Shown here one piece after another: positions 12,155 to 27,100 of a DNA stretch of 64,000 nucleotides; position 1 is the first letter of the stretch; each line of letters opens with the position of its first letter. Under the pieces are notes generated by a model. It did no database searches, had not been told where the DNA came from, and saw only the letters and a program-made list of their open reading frames with translations. Origin of the DNA: Psococerastis gibbosa (lineage: Eukaryota > Arthropoda > Insecta > Psocodea > Psocidae); contig OZ020487.1 of the NCBI GenBank assembly GCA_963971405.1, positions 40,149,039 through 40,213,038 on the forward strand, read 5' to 3'. The translations under genes and the position numbers were made by a program.

Positions 12155-13446
12155 ATACAGTATTGGTCAAAAATCCTGGAACAAACTGGTTTATCGCTTT
12201 TCATAAATAAAGTATTTCTCGTATCAAACTCTACTTGATATATCTGTCACTTTCACCAAAAAAATGAAATTGGATCAGTGGTTTCAAGAGGATGAGCTGA
12301 AAACAGAAGAGGCGTTGGCCATAATGGTTGGAACAAAACTCTTACAATATAATTACAAAGGCTTTCAAGGTCGGAGTTACGTGATGAATCAGTAGAATCC
12401 GGGATAGGCCGTCGTAATTCTGAAAACTTCCCAACGCTTACAACTGTTCGCCCATATGGAAAATAAAGACAATTTTCTTTCTTTCTTTGTTCTTCACGAA
12501 TTTTCGGTTTCCTAAGTAATAATTAAGTATGTGCTTATGTTTTGAAACACATGACAAAAGACAAAGGACATAAGGGAAAGAAGGTTTCCTTCAAGTCGGG
12601 GATGAAGCTTATTGTCTCCAGGTCATCAATTTCTAGAATTATCAAGCGATACGTGTGAACTGAAACCACCCAAGCATGTAAAAGTCCAGACCGTCGTCGT
12701 AAAACGTCAGCGACGCTCGAAAGAACTGTGTAATCGTTATCGTGGGTTTCCCATGGTGGAAAAGTTTGGATAAGTTAAAATTTCCGGAGCCAAGCAAATT
12801 TCAGCAAGGACAGTAGTAGTAGTAGTGTTCGTCGGGATAATAACGACTTAGGCCTCAAATTTGGGCCCATAGAGCGACCCCGACTTGACTGTCCTATGCC
12901 AGTCCATAGGACAGTGGACCTCCTGATTATAGTGGATTCCGAACCACTTGGGAAACACAGTGATGTCACACGATTAGTTCGGAGGTGACCAGGACAAGTC
13001 CTACCATGTTTCCCCATCAGCACTGTGCACACGACCAAGTTATCTGCAGCTTTGAACCTGCTCTGGTCCGCTGGATTCAACTTGGTACGGCGGCCGGTAC
13101 TCGTCACCCATACCGTACCCACACCGGGTAGAAGCAGCAATGGACAAGCCGAGATATGCTTACCATTGACACATTGTAACAGGCGTGAGCCCGGCTAAAC
13201 CAAGCTCGTTAGTCTTTAGTGTTACTGAAACTGGAAATACACGATCCAACGACGAGTTGAACTAGGTTTATACTTGTTTCTCAGATTTTGAATACCTCAA
13301 ACCACCCTAACCCAAATAAATACCCAGATCCACCCTAAAATTTATTACAGATATTAAATAACTCTGAAAAGTTTTATCGTATAAAGTCGCCGAAATTTAA
13401 AGGGAGTTTCACACTAAATTGGGACTTGGGTTTTTTAATACTGTGT
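12155..13446 (+). mobile_element. Tc1-like element remnant
   Basis: Ends resemble ACAGTATT..CAAAAA inverted. A plus-strand stretch at 12590-12740 reads SRSSISRIIKRYV and RRRKTSATLERTV, the helix-turn-helix region of Tc1 transposases, with stops and frameshifts. A fragment of the fold-back family (12340-12440) is embedded. Confidence 0.5.
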
Positions 13447-13784
13447 AACAATAAATTGTATAATCCTGTTTTGCCTTTCCTAATGCTAATTCCCTATGAT
13501 GACACAAGCACCTAGGACTTTTTGTTCGAATGTTATATGCTAAACTACTGGGCTTTTGCAATCTTAATTAAATGACAAAAGTGAACAGTGGATAATGATT
13601 ATTTGTGTCGAAATTTATTAACACGAGTTTGCTCTGTTTACCTGAAAACAGTATAACCCTATATCTCACTACTGTTTGTCAGTAGTCAGTTCGTCAGTAG
13701 TCATTGGGTAGGGTCCGGGAATCACTTGTCCCGGAATGGCTGAATGCTCAGAAGGGAATGAGCCATTACTCTATAGTCTATACC

Positions 13785-14119
13785 ATTGGTCGTCAACCTT
13801 TTCGCAAAACGGAGCCATATTCTAAGTTCACTATGAGGCTTGCGGAGCCAGACTTACTATAATATACGCACTATATACATAGATAAGAGAAAGGGGGAAA
13901 GCAACTTAATTTTTTATAGCCGTTTTTAATCCTTTTGCATACAGTTAGACCACATAAATATTTGGATTAGATATGATTCGTTTTGAATTTCCATTTGATG
14001 AATTAGATTTTGATTTTTTCTATAATAGTTTCAATTTTAATTCTACCGCGGCGTTCTGGTGGAGCCAGAACCAAAGCTGCTCGGCATCATAGTTGGCTCC
14101 GGAACCATAGGTTGACTGC
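13785..14119. mobile_element. hAT-like MITE
   Basis: Perfect 8-bp target duplication TCTATACC (13777-13784 and 14120-14127). Short inverted GTCAACCT near both ends. No coding capacity. Confidence 0.75.
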
Positions 14120-14127
14120 TCTATACC

Positions 14128-14862
14128 TACACGGCTACACTACACTTAATTATTTTATTTGTACAATAGTTTTACACCAATTACATTGTACAAAAAATTC
14201 CAATTGAACAGTAAAATATTTAAATCGTAAAAAAGAATAAGAATATACAACTACGACACAAAACAATATTAAAAATAAAGGAGGAGGTAATAGCTTAAAA
14301 CTTTTTAAAAATTACTACATAATTAATAGACATAAGGCATTTTCTTCCATAAATTGTGCTCGAGTAAGTAGGAAATAATGCAAAGGTATGTTTATGTTAT
14401 GTTTTTTGCCTTTTTTGGTGGATTGGAAAAGTTAATATACAATAAAACCAAGGAAATGCATGATAAATTGTTAATTATGTACGGCAAGGCTGTTTCAAAA
14501 ATGTCACCGTCCAAAAAAATAATTTTCCGTACTGGTGTCCTTTTAACAATCAATTGAGAAACAGAAGCTTAGTAGTTTTGCATACAGCTTCGAACAATAC
14601 AGTCCTAAATATCAACATAGGGAATACGCATTTGGAACAAAGCATAACATGATTGTACAATTTACAATTGTTAAACTCAAGCCTCCAATTTAGAGTGAAG
14701 CTCCCCTTAAAGTGCGGCGACTGTAAATTAGGTCATTTTGGACAAGTCATAAGTCACGTTATTAAGAGCATGTCAATGAACCACTAAAAGATACACAGAA
14801 AATTAATAAAGAAGAACTACCAGTTAGCTTAAAAATTAAACCATCATTAATACAAAAATCGC
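14128..14862. other. Region downstream of the ATF7IP-like stop codon
   Basis: Should hold the 3' UTR of the minus-strand gene; I see no convincing polyadenylation signal. 14560-14640 resembles the 41583 repeat. Confidence 0.45.
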
Positions 14863-15131
14863 CTACTTGACGAGAAGAATTGTGCCAGGGTAGCTGTACT
14901 GTCCAACTCTCGCACGAATATCAACAGCTCGAACTGCGAAGTGGTACTTGTGTCCAGGTACGAACTGCGTCAAAGTGCAGGCCATGGGTAAGGGCAGTGC
15001 TTTAACGTCTCCAACCCTTTTCCACAACGAAGCGTGCGGCGGATTGGACCCCTCTTGGTAAGCTACTAATTGGTAGCTCGCTATAGTCTCATGCTCCGGG
15101 CTTATGATCATGTCCCACGATAGTACTATTC
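14863..15131 (-). CDS. ATF7IP: ATF7IP-like last exon (fibronectin III domain)
   Basis: Encodes most of the C-terminal FN3 domain: GIVLSWDM, SYQLVAYQEG, LWKRVGDVKALPLPMACT, YHFAVRAVDIRARVG, then the stop at 14863-14865. In ATF7IP this domain contacts partners such as MBD1. No AATAAA signal is visible close downstream on the minus strand. Confidence 0.95.
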
Positions 15132-18100
15132 CTGTTGTTAAAAGAAAATAATTTAAAATCGGGGTTTATTGCTTTCCTATTTATACCTTAGTATAAATTT
15201 AATTAATTAAAGTTATATAAATCTGGCCATTCACGAGGACTCCAAACAGACTCGCGTCAAGCCAAATGGCGCATCCTGTTCCATTTGTAATAGTGTAATA
15301 TCGTCACACTGTACAATTTGAAAGATTAGGAGCGACTGGTTCAGCGTAGTCGTGATGACCCCTCTAAATGGCGCTAACGCCGAATGGAACAGGACGCGAA
15401 ATTTGGCTTGGCGCGAGTCCGTTTGGAGCCCTCGTGAATGGCCAGCTTAAGGAATATGTAAGGATCGTTGAATTTTCTATTTCGAGATTTCAACGAATTT
15501 AGTCCTGGTAAAAAAGGCTTTTCATATTCGTTAAGCCTGAGTGTTCAAAATGTTTTGTAAACCAGAAATTTTGCTGATTTTTTGACGAAACTAATTTATT
15601 GCTCGTTCCACAGATAAAAAGATCACAAAGTGAACAGATAAAAAGCTCATAAAAAATACAAGTTATCGCAGGAAGTTTATATTTTCTGCACTGAAATATT
15701 ATTACCTTAGAAAAATGGGATAAAGAGCCTTAAACCCATTTTGTAGTACAGTTGTAAGTCTGTAGGGGAAATAGACAGCTTTCACAGAAAGCTCGTATTT
15801 TTTAAGATTTTTTCATCTGTTCCCTTTTATATATTTGTGGCTGTGGAACGACTTGACTTATGATGGCGCGTTCAGCCCTAGGGGACTTCTGGCCTCACAT
15901 ACAATTCGCCTCCATTTCGCCCGATTCTCTGCGACGATCTGCCAATCCCGGAGCCCCAAGTCTACTGCCTGGAGGTCCTCTTCTGTTTGTTCCCTCCATC
16001 TCCTCCTTGGTCTTCCTATCGGTCTCGGCGCATGTATTTTTGCCCCCGACGTTTTCTTGGCCGTAAGGTCGCTCTCCATTCGTTGTACGTGTCCCAACCA
16101 CTGTAGTCTCCTGGCTCGGAGCTCTGTAACAACATCGACTGACCCGAACAGATCGTGTATCTCGTGGTTATGCCGAATTCTCCATCTACCATAAATTCTT
16201 CAGAGCATTTTATTTTCAAATACTCGAAGCGCTTGTGACTCTTTTAGTGTTAGTGTAACGAGCAATTAATTAATTTCGTCCACAAATTACGATAATTTCT
16301 TGTTTACAAAACATTTTGAGCACTCAAGCTTAATGGCAGACATATTATCAGAACCCTCGTTCCGTAGCAAGGGCCAATAAAGCACAGTATTTCTATCGAT
16401 CCTAAGCAAATGGTGTCAAATGTAAAAATGGAATAAGATAACTATAGGTAGATGCTATAGGCACATCACAAAATCGACAATTTCTTGAATTTGAAACAGT
16501 CCCCGGAAAACAAGGTCATGAATTTTCACATTAGGCGGCTATTCCACCGGCCAATTTGCTTCACTTGTGAAGCTGAGAATTTTGTCATTGACGTTTGCTT
16601 TGTTTTAAGGAGACTATTATGTAGATACTTAACTTACCTATTATAAATTAAGTTATAATATGGTAGCAGACATCATTAATAATATTATAACTTAGATAAG
16701 TTAAGTATCTACATAAAACTACTTAAAACAAAACAAGTGAAGCAAATTGGCCGGTGGAATAGCCGCCTTACGAAGCGTCCGATGCCGGTGCATTGCCGTG
16801 AATGGAATAGAATTGAGCCAAAAATTTGTTCGAACTGCTATTATGCACAAACTTACCACGTACAGTATATCAGTCACTCAGACGAATTCATAAAAAAAGC
16901 ATAAACTTATGCCTCACATAATTGGAGCTGATTGATTACTTGTGTTGTTGTTTTTTAAAGGACTTTTTTTGGACCCAGGCCTACTTATTGTCTCTAAGTT
17001 TTTGTTATTTTTGTTATTTTTTGTTTATTAAAATGAAATACCACGAAGTCATGAGTAAACTAATTATTTGTCTACTTATTGTCCAATGCTAACGACCCCG
17101 TGTATATCGGACAATATTTGTATTGTTTCCGCATGAAGTTTTGGGCATTGGCAAACTGGTATACGTTCTCGATGTCAACTTACACCGGCTACAAGCGATA
17201 ATGGACAAGCTGAGACAAGATTACCATTGACGCAATGAAACAGGCGAAAGCATGACTTAACTAAGTACAGATACGAGTCTTACTTGTGTTTCCATTCATA
17301 AAAATCTTGAGCGAGAGCTTCAGCAGAAAACAGTTTTTCTTCATGAGCAAAACATCGGGTAGTATTTAAAGCATTTCCTTTCACCACAAGCGTTACGTAC
17401 GTTTTACGAACTTTAGCTCATACCTCATACTCTTACTCGTGAAGTAATCACTCCTTTTTATGAATTCGGCTGAATGGGACAATGAGCATTTATTGCACAA
17501 GCAATAGCGATGAGATTCTTGAAAACGCTGGAAGGATGAGCTGGAAACTGTACTTCGCGAGTTGGGAGTCAGTTGTTGGTGGAGCGTTGTACAAAACTGA
17601 GATGACTGGACGAGTGTTGTCGAGCGGGCCAAAGCTCATCAAGGGCTGTAGAGCCAGAAGAAGAATAGCGATGAGATGAAGATTTTTAAATTCTGCGCTC
17701 CTATGAGGTTAATTCAAGGATGTGCAGTCTCATCACACTGACCATTAAACAAGAGTCCGTTATCAAAACGTCGCCGACAGTGGAGAGCTAAGAACGCATA
17801 TGACCCTCCGGGCCGGACGTAGGGCTTAAGAATTTGATCAGAAACATGACGCTACAATGGAGATCTTCAGTGTGGTCTCAGTTTCCAACACTGCTCTCAT
17901 GCAGATGATTGGGTATGCGGTTCACCAGGGAGGGGGAAGGGGTGTCAGAGCGGCCAAGATATAGGGCCTAAGTTGTTTATCAGAAACCTGTTGGCTTACC
18001 TGACGCTATAATGGTAATCTTGAATGTAGGCCACGGTGGTCTCTGTTTCCAACACTGTTCTCATACTGTTGATTGGGTATGGGGTTCACCAGGGGGGGGG

Positions 18101-21100
18101 GGGGGGGCAGGGTGTCAGAGCGGCCAAGATATAGGGCCTAAGATGTTTATCAGAAACCTGTTGGCTTACCTGACGCAATAATGGTAATCTTGAGTGTAGG
18201 CCGCGGTGGTCTCAGGTTCAAACTGTTATCAAGCGCTTGATGGGCTGGGGGGTTCGGCAGAGGGGCAGGATGTCGGAGCGCCCAAGGGCCACCAGGCGAA
18301 GTCGCGGAATTCGCTGTCACCTGCGCACCAAATTAAATAAACAAATAATGAATTATTCTTCTATTACTGAACCAATCTAACGAGTTAGTGGAATGAAGCT
18401 CTCTCAAAGGTCGGCATCAGATACTGAGAAATTTGTCATTGGAGCAAATGGGCTTGGTGAATGTTTGTCGCAAAACCAGAGCCTACTTACGAAGATGTTT
18501 AACTAAGTAACGAACACTAAGTATAACTTATTCGGGAATAAGTGTAAATTATGCTAAATAAACACCAATGAATTTACCCAGTTAGGCCAGATGTTCTGTT
18601 ACAAAGTTTTTTTATTTTTTTTGAAAAAATAGGCAAATTAAATTAACGCATTGTGAAAAAATTATTACTTTATACAGTTTTACGTAATAAAATAAAAATA
18701 CACAACCGGTTAATAAATCAGAATTACCATAATTGATTGTTTAACTCATTTGCAATTAAATTAAGAAACGTTTATTAGACCTCCAGCATGTCCCAAGTCT
18801 GAGGGCCACGCAGCTATCGCAGCACGCACCGTTTCTTTGTGGGATTTCAGCTGGGGTCGGGATAAGGGACTTCTTGAGAGCATCCACATTAATGTGTCGC
18901 TTAGAGCAGATCTTGGTCTTTAAAACTGACCACAATTCATAATCCAAAACAACTCTGTCACATTTCCTTTGCCATTTCCCCCTGCACTTCACTTGGTAAG
19001 GCGCCATTTATTCTATTCATTATCGTTGGGCCTATGATGAGTGCACTAACCCCAGGCGGAAGTGCTGGTCCCCGATATTGCTGTATCGGGCCAGTCGCGG
19101 CCCTATTGTAGACAAGGGGCGGCGGCGTCTCCTGCGACTGCGTGCGACCATTGGCGATGGACACTTGCCGCGAGTTGACCTGACTTGTAGGAAGGAGATA
19201 AGCGACCCGATTGCCTTGATTCTAAAAAAGAAAAAATCCAGTGAGTTTTATTTTTAATTGGCAGACGTGGCCTTATGTTGACGAATGGTCCCATTACAAT
19301 TGAAGAGGCCAAAGGGTGCAAGTGACAAAAATAAACATTCGTGATAATTGAGGCTAAAGTTTGTAACTTGTAACTCAATTGAAAATGTACAGGCATATGC
19401 CTTTACCATGAATTCTACCATTGTCAAAATGACAGATCCGGATTTTCCTCTTAGTTTCGAGGATAAAGCGCAGTTAGAGTAACAGCATGACGGTACATTT
19501 AACCCCAAAACGCAAAAAATGTCACTTGCCCCCAACCGCTTTAATTCTGGTTGTAAGACTATGGATGATTGATCACTAATATTAGGGGTATTCACTGAAT
19601 TTCGATTTCCCTGAGAGAAAGTAGGAATAGAACTCCAGTTTTTCTACGGTAGAAAAATAATGCCACAAGGAAATGTATTTCAAAACATTCCCCCACTTTC
19701 CTCAACTACTTGGTTGGGTAAACTCGTGGACTACAGCAAATGTTCATAAGTTAAGCGAAGGCAAAGAAACTTTGGAAGTAGGTTAGGTTAGGTCGGGTAA
19801 AGTCGGAAACTTAGAGATATACGTTTCCATGGCAATTATTTTTCTACCGTAGAAAACCCGGAGTTCTATACCTACTTTCCTTTAGGGAAATCGAAATGCA
19901 GTGAATACCCCTAATAGAGTAATCATCCAATAGTAAACTCATTGGCGCACACTAATTTAAATGCCTGTAAATGCCCGAACACTTTGTTTACAAAACACGC
20001 CAACTTGGTGCAGAAAACGCTTTGAAGGCCTCAAAACTAGGGGACGCACAGCGTTTCACCACTATTACTAAGGGTTACCCGTAATTTTAACTAGGAGTTG
20101 GAAGGTCGAACACCGATTTCCGAGTTGAGTGCCACTTGAAGTAACCTCCCCTAAACTGTTTTAAAACGCCAACTCAGACTCGCCCACAAAGGGTCAACGT
20201 TAAACAGCCGAAATACAGGGATATGAATGTTAATCGGAAGTGGAAAACCGTAAACCCTTGAACTAATTAAATATCTAATGAAATATCAGAGCAAACTGAA
20301 GAAAATTTTTTATTACTCTTATTACTATTTTATTACTCTTCCCAACTCAGATACGCCACAATTAATGAATTTGATTTGTACAAGAATCTATTGGTGTGGT
20401 AGTCCCGAGGAAGGAGTTCAAGAACTGTGGCCAATTGGAGTCAGTGAAGACCACATGTCATACATTGAAATGTAGAGAAGCATTTCTGCGAGTTTAAAGG
20501 GCACTTTTGAAGGCTCTACGACCAATGAAAAAAACTTTGTACAAAAAAACACGCTGATTTGTTGTTAACGAAATCAATTTCAGAGCCAGAGGTTGATTTA
20601 CCTACGTATTGCGTTGCTTATATGTATAGTCTCACTTGCACATGAGATGATACTAACGGAATTTTATGAAGTAGCCTTAAGTCATACTATATTTAGCCTA
20701 ACCTCTTCATTAGCTTACCTGTGCTGCGGAAGTCGTCAACACCTGTAATATCTTCCCTGGAAAAATTAATAAAACCAAATTTATTGAATGGTATGATATG
20801 AAGACAAATTAATAATATCAATAATACACTTTCATGAGAGGAATTTCATTAGCGATTTCAGGGATAAAACTAAGTGGACAGATATTATAAAAATCCCCTG
20901 GAGGATATTTCTAGTAATAAGTTTAATGATTTCCGGGTCCATAAATTTAAGAAAGGAAATCCTTATGGACGCCTCTTGCAGCTTTTATTCACTCAATTGT
21001 ATTATGTTCTTAATTTTTTTTTAATTATCTATAAAAGCGGTTCTCAAATGATTCCGACGCAAATAATTGAAACAGAAACAGACATGGACAGCTCACTTCG

Positions 21101-24100
21101 ATTAAAAGTGCCAGCTAAATATTGAGTTACATGTAAGCAAGTTTTAAATGAAAAATTTTGATTTTCGATTTGAAAATTCGTTAGGTAAGAAAAAGATACT
21201 AAGCACTGTACAGGAGAAATTAGAAGGCGAGAATCTAACACTGCCCGGAAGTTAATTTTAATTGGAAAATACAAGAAACGCCAGATATCCGCGCCTACTT
21301 TTGATTTTCAGTGACTATGGGGACATGTCGCCTGTAGTAGTAGTAATTTTTGAAGTCCTTTTTAGAAACCTAAGCCAACTTATGGTGTGGCCCATAGGTC
21401 CCTTGTCCAATGCCAACGACCCCATGGATTTCGGACATTATTTGTATTGTATCCGAATGAATTTTTGGCCATTGGTAAACTGGTATACGTTCTCGATGTC
21501 AACCTACACCGGCTACAAGCGCTAATGGACCAGCTGAGACAAGCTTTCCATTGACGCAATGAAACAGGCGAAAGAATGATTAAACCAAGTATGAATACAT
21601 GTCTGTAGTAAATAAATACTCGGACTGAACACTTCATTTCTATGGTACCTTGAGAGTTTGCTGGGTTGGCAGGAGTAAAATTGGTTTGCGCAGGTCTCTG
21701 CGTCATTTGGTGCGTGGCGGGGGACTCGTCGTCCTCAGAGAGATCAATGACATCAGCGACAGCGTTGACTGACGGTGCCGGCGTCAGTGGAGGCATAGTA
21801 ATCAACTGTAAACAAAATTAAAATAATAATGCTGCAGTCTGGCAACGAGGTACAAGTCAACTTATTCCTGGTTAATGAGGTTAATAATGTAAACAGAACA
21901 ATTTTTAGAATAGCTCTTTGCATTATAAAAACCTTTTGTTTAGGAATAAGTTAAGTTGGTACCTCTTTCTCGGGCTGTAGATGCGTTAACTTAGTAAACA
22001 GGGAACATGGAAAGAGAGGCTGAGCCCACGTTACCTCCTTTTCTTTCTTTATTAATGGTAATATTTATGTACAGTCTTTAATAGAAGCCCCATGACATAC
22101 AATATATTGCAACAGTCAGTCAACAGAACTAAAAGAGCCAGCGTGTTCTTTCGCAAAAAGTATAGGCTCTACATGGTACTTATTATTCGATTTTATAAGT
22201 TTGGTCACCCTACTTTCTAACCTAATCAGATCTAATGAGTATCATTTATTATGGTTGACGAGCTTTTTCATGGACGAAGGCCTACAAGCGTTGTGTTCCG
22301 TTTAACCTTCGCCTGCCAACATTAGTTTTCGGACATTAATGCAGTGCCGGATTAACCCATGGGCACTTGGGGCACGGGCCCCCCCCCCCCCAGAAATGCC
22401 AAAAATTCCGGCCCCCCCAGAATGAGATTATTTTAATATAAAAATATTAGAAATTAAAAGTTTTGAAATAGAAAGTAAAAATTGAAAGTAAACCCCCACT
22501 ATTTCAGCCCTATTTTTCAAACATTTTCTCCCGGGAGAGACCCTCGGCCCCCCTGTTCCCAATTAAATATATTAATTCTCTGTAATTTATAAACCTTATT
22601 CCTCTCAAAATGCGTAGAATCCCAATATTTCAGACCTATTTTTCAAAAACTTTTACCTGAAGCAGACCTCCGGGCCCCACTAGTTCACAATTATATTAAT
22701 TATAAAATATATAAACCTTAAATTTATTGCATTCAAAATGTGTAAAACCTCAATATTTCAGCCTTATTTTTCAGAAATTTTCACCCGTGGGAGACCCCCG
22801 GCCCACACCCTTGTTAGCAATTATTTCAGGTCTGTTTTCACTAAATTTCTCCCGCGTGGGAGACCCCCCGGTCCCCCTACATATCCTGTGACCCGAACTA
22901 AAGTCATTAATTTAAAAGCTGCATACGTCCATGAGAACGGCTTTCCCCATTTATACACTTTTATGGAAATGGGTGAAGGGGCGCCAAATTATACACCGCC
23001 CACTTTGAAAACCTATCGTTACGGCACTGGCAAATACCTCCCCCTTTTATGAAGTCTGGGACCGCCTCGTCCGCCTCTGGTTTGCACCCACGCCCCCCCC
23101 CCCCCCCAGGGGTTAATCCGGCACTGCATTAATAGCATTGTTTCCAAATTAATTTCTAGCCATAGACTAACTGGTTCACGCCTCAATGTCAACCCAAACC
23201 GACTACAAGTGCTAATGGGCAAGCTCAGACATTATTATTGGCATTAGCTCGACTTAACCAAGTTCAGGAACGAGTTAATCTAAGGAGTAAATATGAGTAG
23301 CTATTAATCCATTACTCTGTGTTTACTATTTTTGCTTTGTTAATTATGTATATAGTATATACTATGTGCATTGCAATTTAATTATTAAGTGCTTAGTTTT
23401 CAGTAGTTTTTATTAACATTGACTTAGACATGCTATTAATGTATTTCATCTCAGGGACATTGCCCTTGTCCTGAAGTAATATACAATAATATAATAATAA
23501 AGTATGCAATTGAAGGAAAGACTTACTGACGCTGGAGACTGTCTTTGGGTGGCAGATGGCGCCTGATTAGGTTTTGGAGTGTTGGGTGTTTTCACAACAA
23601 GCACAGAAGTGGTGGCAGGTTTTGCAACTGACTTTGGAGTGCTGGGCTGCTTTACAACTGGCTTCGGAGTGGTGGGTGGCTTTACAACTGGATTCGGAGT
23701 GGTGGGTGGCTTTGGAGTGTTTTGTGGTTTTGCCAATTTCTTTGGAGCAGCAGTGGTGGCAGCCTTAGGTGGTGGGGGTCTTGTAGATTTAATTGCAATT
23801 GGTGGCTTTAATGGAGACCTCTGAACCTGAAATAAAAAAAAGCATCGTTGGTATTAATTATTAATTTATTATTCAAATGAACCATTTCGGAACATGCAAC
23901 CATGAAAATTACTTGGTTGTTGGTGCACCGCTAGTTTGAACTTTTGCCTATTCTATTGTCCATTAGTAATCATGCGCAGATATAAATTGAATTGAGCACT
24001 TATGCACCAATTAATGGCGTCATTTCACAATGGGCTGTATTTAATTTTAAGTAATAAACAGACTATCAAATGCCTTGTTAAGGGTGGCTTACGCCTTTTA

Positions 24101-27100
24101 CAATGTGTCAATGGTAAGCAAGCTTCAAATTGTCCATCGTCGTTTGCGAATATTCAATAGAGCCGCTGGTTCAAAAGGCCACTTGGTCTACATATTCTCA
24201 ATACAGTATATGCTCATACCCTGGCCCCTACAGTGTTAGCCTACATACCTTTTCGGGTGAAGTCGAGCTCGTTGACTTCAAAGCTGCAGCAGTTGCTCTA
24301 TCAATTTTCTGTAAAATGTACAAAAATAGAAATGCAACATTTTTTTATGAAGCTAGCGTAAGCCATAAAACAGAAGATAAAAAACGGAATGTTAAAAGAA
24401 ATGTATCAAAAGCCAAAGCTATAGTTGCATGGTTTACCTTTACAGCTGCAAAGCACACTACAATTGTCAGAAAACATTAATTTATTGCAGCAGCGCTACT
24501 TTAGTTATATATAATATTTATTTATCAAACTACACGGGTCTTGCCCATTTTACATTTTTGAACATTAAATATTTTACAAGTAGGCTAAATGATTTATTTA
24601 GTAATTGAAATAAACCAATGAAAACTAAATCTAAAAATACAACTAGGTACTTCACCTATAGTAATGCAATACTATATTATCTAGTTTACAGTACGTCATT
24701 CCTCACTGCATCACGACTGCAGTGTAAGAAGTCAATGTGACTATTAGGTGGAATTTCAACCGACCTCGTTTTGCATAATGCACGTGACATTGACGTGGTA
24801 GTAGACATTAATTTTTATATTTTATTAATAAGTATTTAATGTATGCTACCACGTCAATGTCACGTGCATTATGCAAAACGAGGTCGGTGGAATTTCCGCC
24901 TTAACGTCATTTCCCTGCCTCACAATAATTCTTCTCAAAGGGGAATTTTGTCCATAACTGGTGTAATGATGTGAGACACTACATAGTAGATAATGTAATG
25001 GTAATAGATTATGGTTTCACGTACGAGTAGAATGAATGCTGCAGTTAAGATGGACTTTTCTGACAAGCTCGCACAATTAACACGGTTGTTTATAAGGGCA
25101 TGAAAGAAGATAACATCACTTATTTTCAGATGGTGGTTTCAAACTAGATAGTAAAGGTCAAAAGGAATATTTTTGTAGTCGAAACTCATCTAAGGTGCCC
25201 ATTCCATTGACCGGCTAGGGCTATTTCCAACAACGGTGACGTGGTAGCAGACATTCAAGACTTAGGTGGCGTTTCCACCGACCTCGCATTGCAGAATTGA
25301 CGGAAATGTTTATTTTCCTCTATGCCATAGTTAAAATTGATCAATGATCATACAGTAAAATCACAAACAAACTAAAATTAAAAAATGGCGTCATGGGATA
25401 TGTTAAGTACAAACATTTTAATAGATTTCTATAAAAAGAAAAATTCTAATTTCCGTCAATGTCATTTGCATTCTGCAATGCGAGGTCGGTGGAAACACCA
25501 CCTAAGTCTTGAATGTCTGCTACCACGTCACTGTTTTTGGAAATAGCCCTAGCCGGTCAATGGAATGGGCGCCTTAACTGCAACCATCCGAAGAATCTTA
25601 GCGAGGTAGTCCATGTCAGGGGTTCTCAAATGGTAGGCCTCTTCCAGGGGAGCCATGTTATGAAAAAATATGTTGAAAGTTGAATGTTTCTATCAAGTGG
25701 ATTTTTGACTATTAAAAAAACCTTAAACGTTTTTGATATTAATAACTTTGTTTTTTTCTCTATATTACATAAATCACCTTCTTATATAAATACATGCATT
25801 CAAGACCCCCCCTCCCCACACTCACACACATACGAGTATACGGGGAGCCAATGCTTCGTTGAAAAGTTGTTTAGGGAGCCACCGGAAATGTTTCTTGAGA
25901 ACACCAGGTTTAAGTGATACATTTGGTACGGTCTCCACACAATTGAACAATATTATAGATTAGGTCTAATAAAACTACAAAACAAATCACGTAGAGCTAA
26001 GATCAATGTCAAGTCTTTCGGGCATCGATATACGAAACCTAACATTTTTTTTTTAAATGAAATTTAATAATGTGATATTGAAAATTTAACTTACATTTCC
26101 AATGGAAACCTGTAGGCCCACGCTACGAGTTACGCGAACCGGACTGGGAAACTGGACAGACGCTTTATCTGCATAGAATTTTTGAATAACTACAGCCAGT
26201 TCATTCATTTGCTTTCTATTTGCTAAATACCGCTCTTTCCACCTGCAAATGTAAATAAAAAGGGTACTCCCAATGTTGAAGTTATTGAGTTAAAAGTGTT
26301 ATACAAGTTAGTGGGTTGGTTGGTGGGTTAATCATTAACCGCTAATGTGCTAAATCGAAACAGTGTGTAAACAACGAGGTAGGAGTCGCGACATTCGTGC
26401 AAGATTTTTAAACCCAATGGCAGGACTCTGTTCTGGTGTCCTTTTTGTATACATAAAGACAGTATACCTAGGTATAATAATTATTATTATTTCGACAAGT
26501 TACATTTGCCGCCCCCTTCTATAGGCGTTGTGTTTCATTTTTGTTATTTGCGATTATTCAAATGTCTTCAATGTTTTCGAAATATTTGCTGACTTAGCAT
26601 TTGCAAAAACTAACCAAAGGTCCAGGGTCTATTGGTGCCCCTGTATGCTCGACGTAGACGGTTATGGCTATAATATGACAAATCCGTTTAATGTCGTCTG
26701 CTTAGGAGCTGGTTAGTTGTAATACAATATTGAATGCTTATACTCAGGACATGTAGAGTAGGGTTACAGACTCCGACTTTCACCCGAAAAGTTGTTGGTT
26801 CGAGTCCCACACATGCTACATTTTCTGCTAAGCTTCGGAGGGCATGTAAAACAGGCGGTCTCGGGCCTTCCTAGTTCAGTAAAAGAGAGGACTTAATAGC
26901 CCTAACTCTGTTAGGTTGGCTTAGTAATGGAACAAAAAGTCAATATTTATTTATCTATACCACAAAGACGACGGAGTCGCGAGTACCTTAATCTTTCTTA
27001 TCGTTAGATACAACAAAAAAATTAATTCAACAGATTATTTGACACATTCCTTCTTTATCAATCAAGGTTTTTAAGGAAGCCTGGGTTTCCCAAAGGGTTG

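Noticed and set aside
12775-13140. 121-codon minus-strand frame
   Set aside because: No recognisable motif; it overlaps a decayed Tc1-like region.
17846-18320. CRISPR-like or satellite array
   Set aside because: The three units are exon duplicates with splice signals, not spaced direct repeats.
19783-19797. TTAGG-like sequence (arthropod telomere unit)
   Set aside because: Only two or three units; far too short for telomeric or interstitial telomere DNA.
22738-23052. 104-codon plus-strand frame
   Set aside because: Proline-rich product of C-rich internal repeats of a non-autonomous hAT-like element.
23574-23824. Gly/Trp-rich plus-strand frames
   Set aside because: Antisense to the proline-rich exon 6; composition explained by the repeat.
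24130-24480. 116-codon plus-strand frame
   Set aside because: Lies across the minus-strand 60-bp exon and its introns and has no motif.
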